Shown: positions 45,001-55,635 of the stretch, piece by piece
How the letters are laid out: every line of letters starts with the position of its first letter
Position numbering within the stretch: position 1 is the first letter of the stretch
From: Cherax quadricarinatus
Taxonomy: Eukaryota; Arthropoda; Malacostraca; Decapoda; Parastacidae
Reading direction: 5' to 3'
Assembly: GCF_038502225.1 (NCBI RefSeq)
Contig: NC_091368.1
Coordinates: 22,227,082-22,291,081, forward strand
Length of the DNA stretch: 64,000 bases
The notes under the pieces: model-generated
Seen by the model: the letters and a program-made list of their open reading frames with translations, nothing else
The model's database searches: none
Told to the model about the DNA's origin: nothing
Position numbers and translations under genes: made by a program

Positions 45001-45209
45001 CAGTGAAAGCCGCGAACATTGCCTTTGCCTCTGCAAGCAGTCCACGGATGAAAGGTATTTTGTTGTTTGTAGCTGGCTTTAGACCCTGTATATTTGCAAA
45101 GAAGAATGTTATCGGACTGGTGGTATTGTTGGTACTGGGGGGGGATTTTTTTTCCGGCATTAGTATCTGTATCTGTTGGTTTGGAGTGGAGGCCATCGAC
45201 TGTGGCTAC
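42066..45209 (-). mobile_element. family B LINE, near full-length, nested in BEL/Pao
   Basis: A 3.1-kb minus-strand LINE with endonuclease, RT and the 11-bp tail units at its 3' end. It interrupts the BEL/Pao frame without a visible target duplication. The only coding break seen is one frameshift in a C7 run at about 44910. Its C-terminal coding sequence is almost identical to the copy at 52968-53981, so the family moved recently. Confidence 0.93.
42105..45196 (-). pseudogene. family B endonuclease/reverse transcriptase (single frameshift)
   Basis: 45196-44920: ITFFFANIQGLKPATNNKI, TETHIKDHLDNE, RCDRVNRQKGG; then a frame change in a C run (about 44910-44916). The 913-codon frame 44846-42105 follows: VIVVVYKPPDA, ILLLGDFNLRHLKW (catalytic), LDLIFTNND, SDHNIIEVQ (catalytic His), linker, then RT: SAPGPDSWNSVFIKN, NYRPIALTSHIIKIFERVL, YTDFAKAFDKCDHGV, VPQGTVLAPILFLILISDID and SSFADDTRICM. 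The C-terminal domain contains YWERLRFLNLYSLERRRERY and RGPRLFNCLPAHIRG. Its last residues are encoded within the shared 3' end. No ORF1 was identified upstream. Confidence 0.93.
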
Positions 45210-46262
45210 TTCAGCAAAACAGTAGCAGCAATTTTTACATTTGCTACTGTTGTATCAGGATTGTCAACATTATCATTATTATCAACATTATCATATAGAC
45301 CCTTACACATGACTATATGGTGTCTTCCTTTGTGACATTGATTACAGTTTTTTAATTTGGCATAACAATCCTTTACATTGTGATTATCTAAACACCTTAT
45401 ACATCTGTCAAGTTCCTCCAATCTTTCAACTTTATCATTCCATGAATTGTATGCATTGCAATTCTTAGAAAAATGAGTACCCTTGCAGAAAAGACAATCT
45501 CTCTTTTCTTTGACTTGTTTTTTATTAACTGGGCTACCCTTAGAAGGGTACTCATTCTTCTTACCTTGTGGAGAATCATTATTTCTGATTCCTGCTACTT
45601 GATATGCACCTATGCAACTCTTTTTAGGAAATGAATTTTGATTATTAACATTGGGATAATTTTTCCCTTTGTGAAACTTGACAGATACCTCAGAGTTATT
45701 ATGTATTGCATCTTTAAAATGAGTTAGTTGGCTGGTCTGCAACTGAACAATTAATTCTTGTAAACCTAGTCTTATTTTCTCCAGACCAAAATAATCTTTG
45801 TGATATTTGCTCGAGAGCTATTCAAGTGTTTTATAATTTAATTTATTCTGTACCATGGCACTCAATAACCAGTCTGATTCCTTCAGATTATATTTATTAC
45901 TTAAAGTTTTGAGAGTGCTCTCCAGTTTAACTCTAAACTGCTGTAAACCTTTGTAAGTGTGATCTGGAGATTTTAAATTAACAATGATATTCACTAGATC
46001 CAGCCTACTTTGTTCTTTATTACCATAAGTGACCTTCAACAAGTCAACTGCTTCCTTGTAAGAGTCATCTACATTGGGAAAGGCTTGTATGAGTATGTGA
46101 TCATCACTTACCTGTCCTTTGAGGTAAAATAATTTAGTTACACAGGCTAGGTCACTCCTGCTTTAAAAATTGACCAAAATTCCTCCCAATTTTCTCCAGG
46201 ATTAAATACAGGTAAACATAATTCTGGGAGTTTTGGCAAAGATATCTCAGAAAACCTCACTG
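45206..46262 (-). pseudogene. BEL/Pao gag region with zinc knuckles
   Basis: Minus strand from about 46262: LPKLPELCLPVFNPGENWEE then FWSIF, the standard start of BEL/Pao gag. After a frame change near 46160, VTKLFYLKGQVSDDHIL and DSYKEAVDLLKVTYGNKEQS follow. An in-frame TAG at about 45815 interrupts the frame, after which it runs on through KYHKDYFGLEKIRLG. Two Cys/His clusters follow: CLFCKGTHFSKNC, and CIRCLDNHNVKDC with CNQCHKGRHHIVMC. It ends at ATVLL where family B is inserted. Confidence 0.88.
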
Positions 46263-47379
46263 TCTATCCATGAAAATAACACTGGCCAGAGTTAAACATA
46301 AACAGACTTATCTGAGGTTCCTGGAGTTGTCTTGTCCAGTCGCCTGATATCTCAAATTATGCAGGAAAGCACATCCAACAATTTCGCCTCCTATTTGAGA
46401 GGTGTCAGCCCAGTTTAACCTCTAGAGCACGAGAAATTCTTCCCAATATTCACTAACATTAGTGTCCAGTTCAAACAACAATGGCGAGTCTCTTCTGCAC
46501 AGGCGCAGCTTCCCATTTTTTATGACAAATTTTTATTAAATACAGTATGTTACACTAATTTACATAAAAAATACACTGAATTTTTTCTGGAAAATACATT
46601 ATTTTCCACATGACGGGTAGCACCCGCAAGTACGGCACTACTAATTAATTGTGGACTGTATAGATTATATTAGTTTAACTGAATGAAGGGGGGGTAGGTT
46701 GCATATGTATATGTATATAACCATCAAGGAAAAAACACTTGTATATAATACCATCACTTACCAGATATTCTCTGGTGGCCACTTGATGTAGCTGGATCAC
46801 CCACAACCTATCCAATTACAACACACCTAACTGGCCAGTATCAGTTTGTTATAACTGTTATAACATCTTTTCCGATGTTGACCCGGCCGAATTATTTAAT
46901 CCCAGAAGTTGCTTATACCTGTTACATAGCCAGTTATTTGGCTGTTGATAGCAGATTCTGAAGTCCCATTGTATAACTCTGATTTTATTAGGTTCTAATA
47001 GGTTAAATTACACGTAAACAACTCTGTAAGATAACTGTAAAACTGTAAACTTAAGTATTGAGCCTAAACATAAACTTACATTGTCAAATAATTTATTGCT
47101 CAAAAATGTCTCAGATTTAGAATTAAATTATTATACAACAGTTTTCCCTTTCAGAGTGTTGGCGTGTATTATAGAGAACGTTTCAATTTTAATGGTTTTC
47201 TTTCTTTTAATACCGGGGAAGACTTGTCCTGAGAAAGAATTTCGTTTTTTTTTCGTATTTGTTTTAGGTACAGTAATCAACTATGCATTTATTTTATAAA
47301 TAACATTCAAGCTATCCATTCCGCTGTAAAAACAATTATTTGTTATTTATTTAGGTTACAGAGAGCCAGATAGGAATAT
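46263..47379. other. probable BEL/Pao leader/LTR area, not resolved
   Basis: The BEL/Pao 5' leader and LTR should lie here on the minus strand, but no second LTR copy is available for comparison (the other end is in the gap or absent). No other coding sequence was seen. Confidence 0.4.
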
Positions 47380-48446
47380 AACGGGGTGTCGGTGACACCA
47401 GAGGAGAGGAATGAGGCTTCAACATGTGTGGAGGCTTCTGTGAGGACAGTGGAACTGTCCCTTGATCTCGTGATGGATGCTGAGCCAGAGAGGGGGCTCA
47501 GTGTGGTGGAGATGGAAGCAGATGTGCATCGGGTGGCGTCAAGTGAACGGCGTGTAGTTGAGGACAAGTATACTCGGAAACACCCAGCGGCTGCATCGGA
47601 TTCTGAAGATGAGTTAACACCAGCCCAGAGGCCTGGTAAAAAGCTGTGGGTAGACATAGCGGGTGGTTCTGGGGTTGTAAAGCCTAAATCACACAATGCC
47701 AAAGGAACCAGGAAACCAGAGATTGTGGTACATGGTAAAGGTGGCAATATGGGTGAGGCTGAAAGTACAAAAGGCTAAGTCAGTCAACTCCACAAACCAC
47801 CTCTCACCTTGGCCTCCAATGTATGACCATTAAAGTTAATGGACTACGTGTGGTAGCGAAGAGGCGATGGTTTGCGAGATTTATTGGTAGGTGTAAAGTG
47901 GTGTAAGAGCTTAACCTCAAAGATGTTAGAGATCTGGAGATTCCAGATCTCTGTGTGGTGCATGCAATGCCTACTGTTTGTTTTAAAAAGGGGTATGGCC
48001 CTTTTAGTGGGTACGTCATGCCCGTTTGTGTATCACTGAAGTGAGAATGGGAGAGATGGTCTTGTTCTCCATGTGAGTGGTACTTGGCAGTCCTTCCCTC
48101 TATCTTTCATATGTGTGTACGTGCCAGTTGATAGGGATGTGAGGATTGCAAATTCTTTCATTAGGGATGATTTAGTTTTTCCTTAGGTCACTGCACACCT
48201 TTCTTTTGTGTGAGTGTGGGGGGGGAGGGTTATGGAATTGTGTGGTTAGGAGAAAGGATGTGACCCCACGTGGGGCAGAGCATTATTCGCCAGTGCTGAG
48301 TGAATTGTTAAGTGATCTGCAATTTAGGGATGTTTGTTGCATGGAAGAGATGGTACCAGACCATACGTTTGCAAGGAGGGATTATGTTACTGCCTCTATC
48401 ACGGGACATCTGGTTAATACCGTGACAGCTACTTTTTCTGATCATC
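47380..48446 (+). pseudogene. older Tx1-like LINE, left part (ORF1 end and endonuclease start)
   Basis: 47386-47778 is the C-terminal tail of ORF1: HPAAASDSEDELTPAQRPGK matches AAASDSDDVLTPAQRSGRK of the younger copy. From about 47823, ORF2 begins (MTIKVNGLRVVAKRRWFARF) and continues with stops through CVYVPVDRDVRIANSFIRDD. It breaks off within the SDH block at TTTCTGATCATC, where the younger Tx1 is inserted, and resumes at 55623. Confidence 0.85.
48434..48446. repeat. 13-bp target-site duplication, left
   Basis: TTTTCTGATCATC, identical to 55623-55635, flanking the younger Tx1 element. Confidence 0.92.
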
Positions 48447-49947
48447 TTTTTTATATTTTATTTAAAACATTACAATACAAGGTGGAAAGTATATTAAAGG
48501 TACACATAATGAGTTAAATCACAAATTCCCAATTCACCCTTACAAAAATGATTACAACAGACAAAAGTGTTCTGACACCCTAATACCACACACCATATAC
48601 ACCCAGTTATACCAGAGTTATATACCTGTGAAGGCTGAAACTTTTGACACAAGTTCACCCCCCTCCTCCCCTCCTGCCAAATATAACCATCACCAACCTG
48701 ACTGCATCTTAACTTAACATTAAAGGATACATAGGAATTACACTATAATGAGTGATGCAGTAACATCTTAGACACAAAATATTAATAACAATTAAATGGG
48801 ATACATGGCATTACTTAACACAATGACACCTCAACCTGGTGAAAGAAAACCCCAAAAGCTTAATTTTCTAAGAAGGTTGCAATATTGAATGTCAACTCTC
48901 AAAGGCAACTTATGTGCAGTCATAGCATGTAAACCCTATTCATGCAACATAGTATATAAATAAGACTATATTATGAAAAACATCAGAGAATACAAAGTTA
49001 TAAAGTATAAAACCCAGCCATGTAGCGGCTACACGCAAAAAATTCCACATACTTCCCTAACACAGATAAAACAAAACAAAATTTTTGTGACAACTGCACC
49101 TAAACACAACTCACATTATATGACTTAAGACTGCTATGTACATAGATAACAACATAATAATATGACTTAAGACTGCTATGTACATAGATAACAACATAAT
49201 AATATGACTTAAGACTGCTATGTACATAGATAACAACATAATAATATGACTTAAGACTGCTATGTACATAGATAACAACATAATAATATGACTTAAGACT
49301 GCTATGTACATAGATAACAACATAATAATATGACTTAAGACTGCTATGTACATAGATAACAACATAATAATATGACTTAAGACTGCTATGTACATAGATA
49401 ACAACATAATAATATGACTTAAGACTGCTATGTACATAGATAACATAATAATAAATCTAATTTGAATGGATCACAGTTGATCAATCAGCCTTCACATATC
49501 AGGCGTTAGAGAATAATTCTCATAGTACAAGTCCAACTTGCATGTAGTCCCATCTCGCTACATACAATAATATGCATATTATCTACACATAATACTAACA
49601 CACTGGACAAGCAACTGTCCATCACTTCCAATCAATATGCTGCCCTACCCTCGCTCTGCACAGTGATGTAGGCAACCCCCCCCCCCTTGAATACCTTATC
49701 CATCATCACTACTACCTTGAAGGAACAGGAGTACTATATGAATAGTGTATAGTCCATGTCACACAAAAAAACTGGCCAGCTCCACAGGTGCCAGCACCCG
49801 TGGTTCACATATTCACTCACGCATCATTCATCCAACACTCACGCAAACATTTGTTGTCATCCATTACCAGGGAGGTGACCCTGTTTTCACCCCTGACTTC
49901 CCTACCCCAGCAACACTTTCCAATCGTACCCTCCCCTCCCTCGTATA
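48447..49947 (-). other. Tx1 3' untranslated region
   Basis: Non-coding stretch from the ORF2 stop to the A tail, holding the 42-bp minisatellite. Confidence 0.85.
49119..49454. repeat. 42-bp minisatellite in Tx1 3' UTR
   Basis: Eight virtually identical units starting TATGACTTAAGACTGCTATG. The unit length is a multiple of three, giving a spurious periodic open frame on the minus strand. Confidence 0.97.
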
Positions 49948-50650
49948 TTACAAGTCTAATAAAACCTGTAACGTAAGTTGCCTATATCCCTCTGAAAAAT
50001 CCTTCACCCACCCCCTCCCATAAATTTCCTTATTTCTGCATACCGTTTTATAGAACGTTACCGCTAACACCCTCCTCTTCACCTCAGTAACCTGTTTCCC
50101 CCGCAATCCCCACACTATATAGATATAATCTGCCATAATGTATCCCACAGCTCTGATTACACTTTCCTCCCAACCCCCCACGTCGAGACTTAATGCTCTC
50201 AATACAGAAATTCCTTTACCTCCTATCCTATTTATCACCCTATTTAACCACCCCTTGACACTCCTCATTCCATCACAAAAATACACTACATGAAAAGCCG
50301 ACTCCTCCCTACCACATATCCCACACTCCCCCCCGTCAACGACGCGTCTATCCCGTAGAACCACACCCGACGGTAAAATGCCATGCAGAAAACGATACAT
50401 GACATCCCGAACATGAGGTTGCAACCTCATCCTACTCAACCTATTCCATATACTTCCCCATGCATACATGGGGAAAATTCCCTCTACAGGCGCTACAACC
50501 CTCCCGGCTAACAATCTACACAACCTACCTATTTTAACCTTTGCTGGCTCTCGATCCCACGCCAGAGCCCTCAACACAGTTTCACACTCATGCAACTCAA
50601 CTCCTGTATACATCCGTTGCAATCCGTTATGGATCCTGGCCAAACCCCCC
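49948..50650 (-). pseudogene. Tx1 ORF2 C-terminal region with zinc motif
   Basis: Reads LARIHNGLQRMYTGVELHEC, a long helical region, then RFLHGILPSGVVLRDRRV and CGICGREESAFHVVYFC (Cys-x2-Cys...His...Cys, the terminal zinc motif of Tx1/L1-related ORF2). It ends at the ORF2 stop at 49948. It is separated from the RT by a frame change within a seven-base C/G run at about 50646-50652; the amino-acid sense continues across. Confidence 0.93.
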
Positions 50651-51600
50651 CACCCACACTTTCCCTCATCACCTCCCTTTTAATGAAGACACATTTGACC
50701 CTCCGCTTTAAGTCCAGCAATCCCAGCCCCCCCTTACTTACAGGTAACATTACCACATCCCTTTTAATCCAATCACAGCTCGAACCCCACAAGAATTTAA
50801 AAACCTTCCTAAGTATGTTCGTTATTGCTGGCCCAGTTAATGGGAACACGGCTGCCACGTGCCATACTTTGCTATACAGTAAGATATTAATAGCAATGGC
50901 ACGCTGCACAAGGGTCAAATGGTAAGGTCGCAATGCACCCAAGCGTCCCTGAATCCTTTCTACCATCCTAATCGAGTTTTCCGTGCGTGCCACAGTTAGA
51001 TCGTCTGCATAAATCAGACCGCAAATTTTTAACGAATTCACCTGCCTCCCCACAACTGCACTACCCCAATCAACCCTACCGGCCCAAGCCCCTAACCCCA
51101 TAACCATGGATTTATCTGAATTTACCCTCATACCAGTTGCCCCTGCGAACATTTTTACTACCCCGTCTAATGTGTCCATTGACATCCCCTCCCTGATCAG
51201 AACAGTTGTATCATCCACATACCCAATTAAAACTGGCCAAACCCTCGCAACCTCACACCCTGGTCCCTCTACGTGACACATACGCTGCTCCACCAATCTA
51301 TAAAAGGGGTCCTGTATGCACGCAAACAATAATTGTGACATAGGACACCCCTGCCTAATTCCCCTACCCATTACAATCTTCTCACCCAATCGACCATTAA
51401 TCTGTACCCTCGCTATTGCACCTCCATACAATGCCTCAACCCAACCCACTATTTCATCCCCAAACCCCTGACCCCTGAGGATGGCTTTTAATGCTTTCCT
51501 ATCCACTCTATCGTATGCCCCTTGCCAATCGAGTGCCACCAAACCTCCCTCCCTCCCCCCCCCCTTTTGCCTCCACGAAATCCCTAAGTAACCCATGCCC
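50571..51600 (-). pseudogene. Tx1 ORF2 reverse transcriptase palm and thumb
   Basis: GGLVALDWQGAYDRVDRKAL (first catalytic Asp), IVMGRGIRQGCPMSQLLFA (block 4/5), IGYVDDTTVLI at about 51215 (catalytic YVDD intact), GATGMRVNSDKSMVM and KVFKFLWGSS. In frame to about 50650. The frame change from the upstream part falls in a G10 run at about 51557-51566. Confidence 0.95.
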
Positions 51601-52970
51601 CTCCACCATGGACCTCCCTGGCAAACCAAACTGAGTTTTTGATACTACACGCCCCACCACACACTTGACCCGATTTCCCAAAATCTTCGCAAACAATTTA
51701 TAATCTGCGCATAACGAGATCGCCCGGTAATCCCGAAGCGTATGCTGCCCCTTACCTTTCGGTACCAATACAACGACAGCCGTTGCCTGCTTCTCACCCA
51801 GCTCACCTCTCTCCTTCATGCAATTTAATAACCTAACCAAAAAACGCCTCATTAATTCCCAATGCTGCTGATAAAACTCTGCCGGGAGTCCATCAATTCC
51901 CGGTGCTTTGCCCTTTCGCATTCCACTTAAAGCCCTCCATATTTCTCCCTCAGTTATTTCCCCACCCAGTGCTTCCCTATCACTGTTACGCAACTGACAT
52001 ACCACACTCCCACACACCTGTTCTAAAACCCCATCCTCTACCCCTTCTCGTTGCCAGTACTTCTCATACCACTTGTCAGCAAACGCCCCCATTCCTTCCG
52101 TAGCTTGTATGACCTGCCCCTCCCTGTACCCTCCTATCGACTCATGAACCTCCAACCATGGAATAGTCATTGCCAGCTGTCTTTGTTTCTGCCTACGCAA
52201 TACGCACGATGAAGGTCTATCGCCCCATAACACCTCTTCCACCCCCGCCTGTACCCGCACCGCTTGGAACCTCTCATCCTGTACCTCACGCAGTCTCCCT
52301 TTAATTGCCATAATATCATCCATGGGATAATTGCCCGCCACCGCCCCCCTCGCACAGCAACCCCGTAATCTATCCTCCAAATAGTTAGCAAGCCCATATT
52401 TTAAAGAATTGATACGTTTCCCTTCCTTTACGTAATATTGCTTAATCCGTTCTTTAGCCACACCATCCCACCACATCACCACATCCTCTACCCCATTTAT
52501 CTCTGCACTTAACCCCTCCCACAGCGTTGCAAATCCCTCTATCCCCTCCTCATCACCTAACACACTTGTATTTAATTTCCAATAACCCCTAGATATACCT
52601 GCTAGTGACTCCCACGCCACCTCTGCTACTACCGCCCGATGATCCGAATAAGCTACTTCTATTGTACGGAAAAATGTCAACCCAACCCCTTGAGATATAT
52701 ACAGCCTATCCAACCTAGCAGCGTAACCCCGTCTTACAAAAGTGTGTTCTACCTCCCACGCCCCTCCTCCAACTGCATCCCGCAACTGAATATCTCTCAA
52801 AAGATCTCGCAAGGCCGCCGACACGTGCCCCGCCCCTTTTGGTTCCACGTCAGCCCTCCTAATAATGCAGTTCCAGTCCCCACCAACGACGGCCACTGTA
52901 GGTAACCCACGTAAGAAGAAAACTAGTTCTTCACATACAAAATCCCTTTTTACCCTCACATCATTTTCTC
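51560..52970 (-). pseudogene. Tx1 ORF2 endonuclease C-half, linker and RT N-terminal part
   Basis: From the family B junction: GENDVRVKRDFVCEEL, VAVVGGDWNCIIRR (GDWN catalytic block), RLDRLYIS and YSDHRAVVAEV (catalytic His). Then a long linker (GYWKLNTSVLGDEE, VMWWDGVAKERIKQYY). The RT starts with MRKGKAPGIDGLPAEFYQQ, AVVVLVPKGKGQ and DYRAISLCADYKLFAKIL. All expected residues are present. The reading frame continues into family B sequence at the upstream side and is lost in the G run at the downstream side. Confidence 0.95.
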
Positions 52971-53981
52971 CGACATAGACAAGGATGTCAGCCACAGCAC
53001 CGTGTCTTCCTTTGCAGATGACACCCGAATCTGCATGACAGTGTCTTCCATTGCAGACACTGCAAGGCTCCAGGCGGACATCAACCAAATCTTTCAGTGG
53101 GCTGCAGAAAACAATATGAAGTTCAACGATGAGAAATTTCAATTACTCAGATATGGTAAACATGAGGAAATTAAATCTTCATCAGAGTACAAAACAAATT
53201 CTGGCCACAAAATAGAGCAAAACACCAACGTCAAAGACCTGGGAGTGATTATGTCGGAGGATCTCACCTTCAAGGACCATAACATTGTATCAATCGCATC
53301 TGCTAGAAAAATGACAGGATGGATAATGAGAACCTTCAAAACTAGGGAGGCCAAGCCCATGATGACACTCTTCAGGTCACTTGTTCTATCTAGGCTGGAA
53401 TATTGCTGCACTCTAACAGCACCTTTCAAGGCAGGTGAAATTGCCGACCTAGAAAATGTACAGAGAACTTTCACGGCACGCATAACGGAGATAAAACACC
53501 TCAATTACTGGGAGCGCTTGAGGTTTCTAAACCTGTATTCCCTGGAACGCAGGAGGGAGAGATACATGATTATATACACCTGGAAAATCCTAGAGGGACT
53601 AGTACCGAACTTGCACACGAAAATCACTCACTACGAAAGCAAAAGACTTGGCAGACGATGCACCATCCCCCCAATGAAAAGCAGGGGTGTCACTAGCACG
53701 TTAAGAGACCATACAATAAGTGTCAGGGGCCCGAGACTGTTCAACTGCCTCCCAGCACACATAAGGGGGATTACCAACAGACCCCTGGCAGTCTTCAAGC
53801 TGGCACTGGACAAGCACCTAAAGTCAGTTCCTGATCAGCCGGGCTGTGGCTCGTACGTTGGTTTGCGTGCAGCCAGCAGCAACAGCCTGGTTGATCAGGC
53901 GCTGATCCACCAGGAGGCCTGGTCACAGACCGGGCCGCGGGGGCGTTGACCCCCGAAACTCTCTCCAGGTAAACTCCAGGT
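52968..53981 (+). mobile_element. family B LINE, 5'-truncated copy nested in Tx1
   Basis: 1.0 kb in + orientation, from the RT catalytic region to the tail units. It lies opposite to the Tx1 it interrupts. Tx1 sequence around the site (SVY ... GENDVRVK) compared with the older Tx1 (VYVPVDRDVR) suggests that about ten host bases were lost on insertion, with no target duplication. Confidence 0.93.
53002..53949 (+). pseudogene. family B RT C-terminal half, open but truncated
   Basis: 315 codons without a stop: SSFADDTRICMTVSSIADTA, FNDEKFQLLRYGKHEE, DLGVIMSEDLTFKDHN, YWERLRFLNLYSLERRRERY, RGPRLFNCLPAHIRG to the stop in the shared 3' end. In the stretches compared, the encoded protein differs from the copy at 42105-44846 at only a few residues (for example Gln/Arg and His/Gln changes). 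5' truncated, so non-autonomous. Confidence 0.93.
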
Positions 53982-54300
53982 AAACACTTACAAAAGAAAC
54001 CCTGTGCCCCATCCACCACCCATCCACGCACAATATTCTTCCCCCCCCTCCCCCCTCACTTCTTAGCAACACAAACGGGCTCGCCTCCCTGATCAATATC
54101 CCCACACCACCTTTCAGACGTGCAGATGGCAGAGTCATAACCTGAAACCCCTCCACCTCGAGCACTCTTCCCTCCTTGAAATTGTGTTCTTGCAGGAACA
54201 CTACATCCACCCTATATTTATACAGAAACATTCGAAACCATTCCTTCTTCACACTATTACACAATCCATTGACGTTCACAGTCATACACCTAAGGCCTCT
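53982..54300 (-). pseudogene. Tx1 ORF2 endonuclease start
   Basis: From ATG at 54285: MTVNVNGLCNSVKKEWFRMF, VDVVFLQEHNFKEGRV (Gln-Glu catalytic pair), LKGGVGILIREASPF, then VSFVSVY where family B interrupts. Begins 16 bases beyond the ORF1 stop, the usual close ORF1-ORF2 spacing. Confidence 0.93.
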
Positions 54301-55542
54301 TTATAGTTTCCAACCCTTCCTCCTCTCTTCATTCATCCCAGGGCCTCCTGCCCCAGAGCCAGCACAAGGCTTCACACCATCAACCCCCCCCCCTTTTTTG
54401 CGATGCCTCTTATCATGACTACTTCGACAGTGCTCTTCCTTCCTCCCAGACCTCTGCGCCGGCGTCAGGACATCATCTGAGTCTGACGCCGCCGCTCTCT
54501 TCCTCGTGATGCCCTCTACATCCATGTTATCTTCTGAGGTTCCCTCACGATGAACCTCAACCTCCACCACGCCCCGTTCCACAGCACACGGCGACAACTC
54601 TCTCTTACTAGTTGGCCCGTCAACCCTGCTATGTTTTTTATCCTTACATTCCTCTACAGGCAACGCCGTGCCTCTCACCAGCTCAGGAACAACATCCTCT
54701 GCAGGCGGTGTCAATGTCCTTAACACTTCCTGAAGCTCTTCCTCTAGAGCCTGCACCTCCTCCTGCACTTGCACTTCTGTACTTTTCCTTTGTGTAGTAA
54801 CAGATCCTTTTACATCACAGCTTACCTCACACATGCCAGTCTCCTCTTTGGAATCCTCCACCTCTTCACTCCACAAGCGCCCAGGCCCTTGCTTTCGCAC
54901 TGGGCTCTCAACAGCTATCACGCTGGTAACTGGTGCTTCACCAGTTTGCGCTGGCGCCCTCCTCAGCTTCACGCACTCTGCCGCCATATGGTCGTACGCC
55001 CCACATATTCTGCACGTACGTCTCTGTCCGGCATACGATACCATAACTTGCGTCCTGAAGTCCTCCAACACGACGTAAGACGGTATGGGATGTCTCAGAG
55101 TCATCTTCAGGGAAAAGGTACCCTCCGGACGTCCCATGTAAGCACCTGCCGTCCACTTGCCCTTTTGTGCCAGATGTACGGTCCCATATGTCTCAAAAAC
55201 ACTCCTTACGTCAGCCTCATCTGCCTCAAATGGGACATTACGTATCTTAACCCACGTAAAGTGGCGAGATACGTCGATCAAACGCACCTTCACAGCTGGA
55301 GTAGCGTCAAGACTCACGTCTTGGAATCTCGTCACCAAAGACTCATACACGGACGTGGAATTCAATTTGACGAAGATTCTATAAGCCCCATTCAGGGCTA
55401 CACCATACACCTCATCGTCCTGGATTCCATAGGTCTCCCTAATGATTGTTGGGAGTAAGACTTGCACTGAAGAGGGTGAAATCGCCCCACGAAGCAGCTC
55501 AATACCAATGGTATTTACGCGCCTCCTCACACTCAGCGCCAT
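54301..55542 (-). CDS. Tx1-like ORF1 nucleic-acid-binding protein
   Basis: An intact 413-codon frame from ATG at 55542 to 54301. Residues about 90-190 resemble the RRM-like region of Tx1-clade ORF1 (RHFTWVKIRNVPFEADEADV, FSLKMTLRHPIPSYVVLEDF). A single CCHC knuckle follows at about residue 197 (CRICGAYDHMAAEC). The C-terminal half is acidic, low complexity, and ends in a Lys/Arg/Gly-rich tail. It would bind the element RNA and escort it in the ribonucleoprotein. The 5' side leads into the 80-bp leader and target duplication. Confidence 0.9.
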   Translation of the reverse strand: MALSVRRRVNTIGIELLRGAISPSSVQVLLPTIIRETYGIQDDEVYGVALNGAYRIFVKLNSTSVYESLVTRFQDVSLDATPAVKVRLIDVSRHFTWVKIRNVPFEADEADVRSVFETYGTVHLAQKGKWTAGAYMGRPEGTFSLKMTLRHPIPSYVVLEDFRTQVMVSYAGQRRTCRICGAYDHMAAECVKLRRAPAQTGEAPVTSVIAVESPVRKQGPGRLWSEEVEDSKEETGMCEVSCDVKGSVTTQRKSTEVQVQEEVQALEEELQEVLRTLTPPAEDVVPELVRGTALPVEECKDKKHSRVDGPTSKRELSPCAVERGVVEVEVHREGTSEDNMDVEGITRKRAAASDSDDVLTPAQRSGRKEEHCRSSHDKRHRKKGGGVDGVKPCAGSGAGGPGMNEERRKGWKL

Positions 55543-55622
55543 GTTGATACAAGGTAGCTCGCCTGAAACAGCAGAGGGGTGCAGCGCACAACCTCACTCG
55601 ACCGTGGTCAGGCAGCGAATGA

Positions 55623-55635
55623 TTTTCTGATCATC
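55623..55635. repeat. 13-bp target-site duplication, right
   Basis: TTTTCTGATCATC, identical to 48434-48446. Confidence 0.92.

Larger units (their letters stand above)
48447..55622 (-). mobile_element. younger Tx1-like LINE, full length, with nested family B
   Basis: Bounded by a perfect 13-bp duplication. On the minus strand: 5' untranslated region (55622-55543), ORF1, ORF2, a 1.5-kb 3' untranslated region with a minisatellite, and a 3' end reading AAATAAAATATAAAAAA (polyadenylation signal and short A tail). A 1.0-kb family B copy interrupts ORF2. Frame breaks in ORF2 other than that insertion are limited to two G-homopolymer positions. Confidence 0.95.

Noticed and set aside
47081..47299. 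72-codon hydrophobic frame as a small membrane protein
   Set aside because: AT-rich, no homologous features, no supporting context; likely chance.
49111..49446. 111-codon hydrophobic periodic frame resembling a membrane protein
   Set aside because: Produced by the 42-bp minisatellite; exact 14-residue period.
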